Origin: Perca fluviatilis
Taxonomy: Eukaryota > Chordata > Actinopteri > Perciformes > Percidae
Length of the DNA stretch: 64,000 bases
Assembly (NCBI RefSeq): GCF_010015445.1
Contig: NC_053123.1
Location: 248,001 to 312,000, forward strand
Direction: 5' to 3'
In this document: positions 1-64,000 of the stretch, piece by piece
Layout: every line of letters begins with the position of its first letter
Position numbering within the stretch: the stretch's first letter is position 1
Made by a program: the position numbers and the translations under genes
The notes under the pieces: generated by a model
What the model was told of the DNA's origin: nothing
What the model saw: the letters and a program-made list of their open reading frames with translations, nothing else
Database searches by the model: none

Positions 1-12
1 AATATGACTTTT

Positions 13-16
<4 letters not shown>

Positions 17-79
<63 letters not shown>
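17..79 (+). repeat. (TG)n microsatellite
   Basis: About 31 uninterrupted TG units ending in GCGCGC, directly upstream of a SINE. Reading frames through it only give Cys-Val repeats. Confidence 0.98.
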
Positions 80-83
<4 letters not shown>

Positions 84-92
84 TCTTTAAAA

Positions 93-250
93 CACCCCGC
101 ACCGGTAGCTCACCGGGTAGGGTGCGTACCATTAACGCAGAAGCCAGGGTTTCCCTTTGCTGCAAGTCTTCCACTCTCTCTCCTCATTCCTCTCTGTTTC
201 TGTCTAAATAAAAAGTATAACATGCCTAAACAATATCTTAAAAAAATAAC
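93..250 (+). mobile_element. tRNA-derived SINE, plus strand
   Basis: A tRNA-like head with a box A-like GTAGCTCACCGGGTAGGG is followed by the tail common in fish SINEs: CCCTTTGCTGCAAGTC, a TCTC-rich stretch, AAATAAA and an A-rich end. Box B is degraded, so this is a relic, not a tRNA gene. Confidence 0.75.
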
Positions 251-1590
251 GTGGTTGCTTCCCCTATGATAGCTGATATTATCAGTTTCTTTTCTCTGAT
301 TTGCTGCTGATGTTTTTAGTTCTCTGCCCGTAACAAATGGGACTCATGAGCACCTCAGCTCACGGCACTGTCTGTCCCGTGGTTGCCGGATGATAGGCCA
401 CATCTTTACCTCTAGGACACATTTAGAGTGGTTTGCTCCAAGACTGCTACAAAATAAACACTGAAAAGTACAATATGTAATAGCTCTGCCATCTACCAGC
501 CTGAAAGATATCCTTTTTGAAAAATACTATAGTTAAGTGTGCCACAGTAACTATACTAGAATCTGCCTGGCATCTGGTGGCTTTGGTGCAAGTTACATCT
601 ACTGTATCTCTCCAGAGCTTTACAGTTAAGGCTGGACTCAGCTATGTTTACAATCACACCGGAGCTGACACATTCTAGCTGGTTCTAAAATAAAAAAATA
701 GGGTGAACACATGCTGTATGAACCATGTTCCTGGGAGAGAGTGAGCATTGGAAAGTCATCAGGTGGCTGTTTATCAGTGAATTAGGCTAAGCAGCCATTG
801 TTAAGGCCTGCACCTAGCCAGAGAAAAAGCTACAACAGCAAAATATGAAGAAACAACATGGTGAGAAATGAACAAGACGTTGGTCTGGCACATTTGACCA
901 GAAAGCTCACAAGAAATATAAAGACCAAGTTTCTGTCAAAAATGTAGCTGTCACATGTAACATATCACATGCATGTGCTTTTCTCTTTGTTTCGAGTCCC
1001 ATTAGTCACATTTGCAGCAGTGATTGAAAGTGAAGAATCTTTGAATTGGTCTACCTCTACATTTCTGTCTCCGTGTCTGTTTCTCAGCAAAGAGTCTGGT
1101 CGAGCAGGAAAAGTGTTACTACACAGCGGTTCCAATATAGCCACTAAGTGCCAGCCAAGTCTTGGCAGTTCTGTCTAAATGTTTGCCAGCCACTTTTGCA
1201 GGAAGTGAGCTTTTAATGGTTCATGGTAGAAGCAGCGTAATGAAAGTGTGTTCCAAAATCTTGCAGGCTTGTAACTGTCATCAGTCAAAATGCCGTGAGG
1301 ATCATGAACCCAGTGTGAATTTAAAAATGCTGTTTATGCCCACTATGTACTAGCATGTTAGCTTACTTCCCACCTGCCTTTTGTCTGTCTTTTTTATCAG
1401 ATTATGGTAGTCCTCCTAGTCTACATCTATCCTCCCTCCTTCTCTCTTTTGAGTCTGCACCTTTTCTTGTGTCTGAGCTTCTCTTCTGTCCTCTCACATC
1501 CTCCTCTCGTCCACTCTGTGTCCCAGCTGCTGAGAAGCAGCTATGTGATGTAGCTGAAGTGTTCGTTTACTACTGTTATTAGATTGCGCT
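251..1590. other. Unannotated intronic or upstream sequence
   Basis: No coding exon, RNA or clear mobile element recognised; short open frames here lack family resemblance. It lies upstream of the first visible CLASP1 exon, so is probably CLASP1 intron. Confidence 0.5.
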
Positions 1591-1591
1591 T

Positions 1592-1669
<78 letters not shown>
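1592..1669 (+). repeat. (TG)n microsatellite
   Basis: Pure TG run of roughly 38 units. Confidence 0.98.
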
Positions 1670-1887
1670 GAACTGTGTGTAATCGAATGCATCCGTGTGT
1701 TCTTCTCTTCAAACCACCATCTAGAAGTGGTTCTGGTTTGAAAAGATGCTGTCCATCCCTCCAGTTGACTTCCACAGACTTGGAGAGACTATGACAAGAA
1801 GAGCTGTTCTGGTGGCTGGTGGTGGCCAACACTTTACTAAGACAGTTTTTGTTGGATTTTTCCCCTTTAATTTGTTGCCCCTTTCAT

Positions 1888-1923
1888 GCGTGCGTGCGTG
1901 CGTGCGTGCGTGCGCGCGCGCGC
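1888..1923 (+). repeat. (GCGT)n/(GC)n microsatellite
   Basis: Tetranucleotide GCGT repeats passing into GCGCGCGC, an alternating purine-pyrimidine tract. Confidence 0.9.
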
Positions 1924-3433
<1,510 letters not shown>

Positions 3434-3529
3434 CACATAAATCATACATTAACACAGAAATGTTTGATGATCTATGCCGCAGGATGTAACTTTTCTCTGC
3501 CCGGCAGTGGAGTCTGTGTGTAATACGTA

Positions 3530-4030
3530 TATGTTTGTGTACATTTTATTAACCTAAAAATAAGGATGTCTACCGGTGGTTGCCGGGGGCCTGCGCAGGA
3601 GAGAAAGAGAGGCTTTTAAAAGTCTCTCTCTGTGTGCTCAGCTTTCAGTGTTTTTTAAAGATTCTATCTGTGGTTTAAAGTTAAGCTTCTGTATCTGCTT
3701 TATTTTAGGTTTCATGTTCGCTTATAGGAGTCATGTTAAGTTGCTGATCAAAACCCAACATTTCCTGATTACGCTGCTTCATAATAAAAGCTATTAAAAA
3801 ACAAAATAACAACAACAAAGGACAATTTTATTTTGAAGAATTTATAGGAAACAAAATGTGTTTATCCACCCTTTTGACCAGTCACTCAGACTTGCCGGTT
3901 TCTAATCAGCAACAGCAGTCTTTGTGACGTAAGATGAGGAATGTCTGTAGGTATATCCTATATGTAAATTTGGGTACATTTTATTAAACTAAAAATAAGG
4001 TTATTGTCTACCGGTGTTCCCTGGCGACAT
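3530..4030 (+). repeat. Pair of short direct repeats
   Basis: TACATTTTATTAA followed by CTAAAAATAAGG and TCTACCGGTG occurs at about 3539-3580 and again at about 3974-4015. Probably two fragments of one dispersed repeat. Confidence 0.6.
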
Positions 4031-5190
4031 CCGTGTCAGTGGCCGGGGATAAGAGCAGGCGGGCACATGTCAGATCTGTGCAGAGCACCGGAACAAAACT
4101 ACCACCACATCGCCCACAGTATGATAATAACATCCAAAAAAAACAAGATTCACTCTCAGTGGTTTCTGTGACTTGAAGAAAACTTTCAGAATACTAATGG
4201 TTAAAAATACAAAGCCAAAATACACACATCTACCCATAGCTCAGACAAAGCCAGTGAATCAGATCACTCAAAGCCATGTCTGAATGGCCTGTGTGAAATG
4301 TGTGTAAATGTCAGATTGCCAGTTTTGGAAAGTTACAGCAATTGTTGGATTTAATAGATTTGTAGAAAACAATGAGAACACAGAGTATAACTTAGAGCCT
4401 CACATGTTTAGAAAAGGTCAGGTTATGGAAAACCTTAGGCTGTGGGTTGGTAGCTCTCTGTATAGCCAAAACAAAAGAGGCATAAAGAGAGACTGCCAGC
4501 AGTGAAAGAACCTGGATAATCCTTGAAAAGATGTTTATCTTTATCAACCACACAGTCATGTGTTTCCTGTCTCATTACAATGTGTTTATAGCCAGGTTGG
4601 TGTTATTTAATATTTAGTGTCTGCTGATACAGAGTCATGATCTCTGCTGTAGCAAACAAAAATACTAATATAGGGGTAGAAATGAGAACTGAGCATGTCT
4701 GTAGGAGGATTTGGGAAGGGATGATGTCTGTGAGATTTGGGTCTAGAGCCTTAGGGGGGCCGTGTGTGTGTGTGTCTGTGTGTCTGTGTGTCTGTGTATG
4801 TATGTCTGTGTATTTGTATTTTGGGGGGTCGGTATGTAGATGACAGCAAAAGAGAGTAGCCATCTGTCTGCAAAGTGTCTGCAGTTGTTGCCATGGTCCC
4901 TTTGTGACTCAACTTCCCCGAGTTCAGAAAGGGAATGAGAAAAAGAGTGTACAGTATACCTCCAGTGGTTTCACTAAGAAAGGATAGAAAGACCTCCTGC
5001 ATCGACCTTTCCTAAGAAGGGCTGAACCTAGATTTAAGGTCAGTTTCAAAGGGAGAAGTTGAGTTTCCATCGTTAAACTCTGCTGATCCCTCTCAGAGCT
5101 CTCATTGAGTCTTTGTATGGGGCCTGTCATCAGTCTAATGACTGTAATTCCCTCCAGTTAGAGAACAAAGGGAGTGATCTGAGGATTAGG
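4031..5190. other. Intronic sequence with a degenerate TG tract
   Basis: Only a broken (TG)n/(CTGTG)n tract at about 4763-4812 was recognised; the rest shows no gene or element. Confidence 0.5.
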
Positions 5191-5299
5191 CCTGTTGACA
5201 CCGGGCCTTCTGCCCGCTGGGATGTCACTACCTGTTCTTCCAGTGGGAGAAAAAGACGCATGTGATAACATAACATGGAAATGTGTAGATGACAATAGA

Positions 5300-5820
5300 C
5301 TCCAGAGCAGAAAATCCCAGCACAACGCCTCTGTTTCATATGTTTTGGGCCTGCCTCAGCGTTCGTGCTTTCTGGGAGCCAGTGTTTGGATCTCTAAGTG
5401 AAGCATATGGTATCACTACTGATGTGCAACCCATTACTGCCTTGTTTGGTTTCAATGCAAATTGGTCATCTAATATGCTCAGTTGAGATGCGACACCTTA
5501 TTTTGTTAAACTGGAAGGGGTCTAGACCTCCTTGTCATGCCAGATGGCTGAAAGATGTATTGTTTCACTTAAAGTTGGTTTTCTGAGTTAATTTAATAAC
5601 TCCGATCTTTGAAAAAAGGTTACACCTCTGTCTGTAATAGGGTTATGACTATAGGTGTAGCTCTGTATAATGTTTGTCTATTTGTTTAATGGTTTCTGGA
5701 AGTTTCTTTTTCCTTTCTATAACCACAAAATGATGTCAGGGGAGGGTGGGTTGGGATCTGTCTTGTTGCGTACTTACCTGTTAAATACCAATTAAAATAA
5801 CTTAAAAAAAGAAAAGAAGA
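5300..5820 (+). mobile_element. L1-type LINE 3' fragment
   Basis: Broken frames read FHMFWACLSVRAFWEPVFGS, LSEAYGI, ALFGFN, then RHLILLNWKGSRPPCHARWL and KDVLFHLKL. This resembles the C-terminal end of ORF2 in fish L1-clade elements, where a HMFWxCP and RRLILLNWK pattern is typical. At least one frameshift separates the blocks. A short 3' UTR ends in an A-rich tail near 5810. It is 5'-truncated and dead. Confidence 0.75.
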
Positions 5821-6059
5821 ATAAACAAGGCCCAGCACAGAGTAGAACACAGTTGCATGAAAAGGAATAACAGGAATTTGCTTTTTACGTCAACAGAGAT
5901 AGAAAATGTCGTATCAAATCACACAGCATAAAAAAACTGTTTTATCTTGGGCATTGCATGCTATTGTAGCATTATCTCCATACACTTGGTAGTTAGTTCA
6001 GTGTACTGCCACCTAGTGGAAGTAAAGCTATGCCACTACATATAATCCTTCATTGTTTA

Positions 6060-6079
6060 TTTTCACATTTACAAAGTAA
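6060..6079 (-). terminator. Possible 3' box of the U4atac gene
   Basis: Just after the predicted 3' end the minus strand reads CTTTGTAAATGTGAAA, a weak match to the snRNA 3' box GTTTN0-3AAARNNAGA. Position is right but the match is poor. Confidence 0.3.
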
Positions 6080-6204
6080 AAGTTTCCAAAAATTGCACCA
6101 CACTCTGGGCAGGAGCCCAGATGATGCATATGTGTTGTTATGGTGTCAGCAGGACTACTCTCACTAGACATTCATTGAGCAGCTCACTCAAGACAAGGAA
6201 AGCT
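6080..6204 (-). ncRNA. rnu4atac: U4atac snRNA of the minor (U12-type) spliceosome
   Basis: U4atac pairs with U6atac and escorts it into the minor tri-snRNP. Reading the minus strand from about 6204: a 5' segment CTTTCCTT able to form 7 of 8 pairs with U6atac AAGGATGG; a 5' stem-loop, CTGCTC (6182-6177) pairing with GAGTAG (6160-6155), enclosing the AATGA/GA k-turn that binds 15.5K/PRPF31; a stem I segment CTGCTGACACC (human CTGCTAACGCC); a 3' stem-loop at 6127-6095 with inner stem CTGGGC/GCCCAG; and the Sm site AATTTTTGG (6094-6086). TGGTGCAATTTTTGGAAA is identical to human U4atac. Stems differ from human but keep pairing, which argues for selection. Human RNU4ATAC also sits antisense in a CLASP1 intron. 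Ends are approximate. Confidence 0.88.
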
Positions 6205-6250
6205 ACAGTGGGTGGGGCCTGTGCTTTTATATCAATGTTTGGTCAGAGGG

Positions 6251-6270
6251 TGCACAGTCATGGTGCACGA
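6251..6270 (-). promoter_or_regulatory. PSE-like element of the U4atac gene
   Basis: On the minus strand, CACCATGACTGTGCA lies about 47-66 bp upstream of the predicted snRNA 5' end. Vertebrate Pol II snRNA genes carry a proximal sequence element of the form TCACCNTNA near -55, bound by SNAPc. Sequence and spacing both fit; no TATA box follows, as expected for a Pol II rather than Pol III snRNA gene. Confidence 0.75.
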
Positions 6271-6394
6271 CTCAACATGGGTTTATGTGCTACTCCAGGG
6301 CCCAAATCTTTACAATCTGATATTGTGAATGTTGCAGGACCTCAATGTCATCCATAAACCCAGAACAAGTTTAGTAACATAAACATTTTCTGTA

Positions 6395-6412
6395 TACCCA
6401 TAATCCTTTGCA
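6395..6412 (-). promoter_or_regulatory. Staf/ZNF143 (SPH) site, distal element of the U4atac gene
   Basis: The plus strand reads TACCCATAATCCTTTGCA, matching the Staf/ZNF143 consensus (YWCCCRNMATSCMYYRCR) at 17 of 18 positions as recalled. It is about 190-208 bp upstream of the snRNA start, the usual distal sequence element position. No octamer was seen beside it. Confidence 0.65.
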
Positions 6413-6590
6413 ACAGAAGATTTTTTTTATACAGCCTTTAACCTGGGCTTGGCCATGGCTGTAGCAATAATAATTCCATTAATTTGTGATTATGAACTGT
6501 ATGTAAGGATCAATGTGGTTTATTTTGAAAAAAACAAACATTTTAAAATTGTATGAAGATGTATTTGTGTTTTAATTGTGTCTCCACCAG

Positions 6591-63237
<56,647 letters not shown>

Positions 63238-64000
63238 GTAAGGCCAGGACTCCGGCTCACACTAGTCTTTCTTTAGTAACAAGCTACTGTAGCTCTGCAG
63301 GACTATTGTCTATGTGGTAGAAGTCTGGAAGAGTGAATTACTGTGACTTGCATTTGTACGTTTTTTTTTTCATTTTTAACCATACTTCCTAAACAAACAA
63401 ACAGCGCGATTTGTGGTTCTGCGGAGGCTCCACGCAGAGCTTTCGCCGTAGCTTACATAAGTGGCCTGAAGTTTACACTTGTGCGTTGGTGTGTGCACGT
63501 CAGGCTACGGCGTAGCATAAATTAGTTTTAAATTATTTGACACCCCAAATGAAGAATTCTAATTGTGTAATCAGTGCATTTAATTATTACATTGATTCCA
63601 TCATACATGAGTGTGTGGTGAAGGAAAAACAAGAAACTGATATGCGACATATTACAGTATTGCATTAGCATTGTGACTTGAAGACTTGGCAACAAGTTCA
63701 CCACTGACCATTCACATGCTCCACATTATTGACCACACAGGTGTGCTCATCTTCACCATACAGCAAGTGAACACACATACTGATAATGTGACATACATTG
63801 ACACAGGATCTAGTCACAAACAAGTGAAATTGGACTTCCATATCTTCACCTCCTGATAAAGAGATACAGTCATGTTTCCATTGTGTCCTTTGAAATACAG
63901 CAGCTCACGTTCCCTGTACTCCGACAATAAACACTGCACATGAAAGCACAGAGTGCTATTGTCCATCACAAAGCATTGTTGGCTTTGCACAGACAGCGCA
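63238..64000. other. CLASP1 intron to the window end
   Basis: The next expected exon (second SxIP segment, SSRIPRPS) was not found here; no other feature recognised. Confidence 0.6.

Noticed and set aside
17..269. Open frames of Cys-Val or His-Thr repeats here and at each TG/CA tract
   Set aside because: They only translate microsatellites and have no start context or neighbours.

Overview
The window is part of a vertebrate chromosome, almost certainly from a ray-finned (teleost) fish. It holds intron-split coding sequence with GT-AG splice sites, long (TG)n/(CA)n microsatellites and a dense load of fish-type transposons: Tc1/mariner, hAT, PIF/Harbinger, TTAA-flanked foldback and Kolobok-like elements, L2, L1 and Rex1-like LINEs, and tRNA-derived SINEs. 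The species cannot be named from sequence alone.

One protein gene runs left to right through the whole window: CLASP1, a microtubule plus-end binding protein. Twenty coding exons are recognised between 6591 and 63237. Together they give 1999 nt of open frame with matching splice phases at every junction. Exons 1-6 (6591-16937) encode most of TOG1, exons 8-15 (45616-55838) encode TOG2, and exons 15-20 encode the start of the Ser/Arg-rich region with one EB-binding SxIP motif (SRIP). The true 5' exon and the 3' half of the gene lie outside. A candidate alternative first exon at 25436-25451, in frame with exon 7, would make a short isoform lacking TOG1.

The most important non-obvious feature is a small RNA gene on the minus strand at about 6080-6204, in the intron just before exon 1. 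It has the Sm site, 3' stem-loop, k-turn 5' stem-loop and U6atac-pairing segments of U4atac snRNA of the minor spliceosome. A PSE-like block and a Staf/ZNF143-like block lie at the spacing expected of a Pol II snRNA promoter. Human RNU4ATAC also lies inside a CLASP1 intron on the opposite strand, so the host-gene arrangement appears conserved.

The introns are mostly transposon layers. 1-6079: SINE, microsatellites, L1 tail. 6758-16510: two Tc1 relatives, LINE tails, and an inverted pair of one repeat family. 17041-23172: tandem DNA elements with nested insertions, a Kolobok-like remnant and a Harbinger transposase fragment. 25894-35041: hAT MITEs, a 46-bp tandem array, and a hAT element with a perfect 8-bp target duplication. 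35712-39462: a TTAA foldback element carrying a decayed zinc-finger hAT gene that is itself split by a Tc1. 41490-45214: a second TTAA element with nested tandem repeats. 46919-51652: a hAT-like element with SINE pieces and a 5'-truncated L2 LINE. 53161-53615: a likely solo LTR. 57665-59282: a Tc1 element ending 26 bp before a CLASP1 exon.
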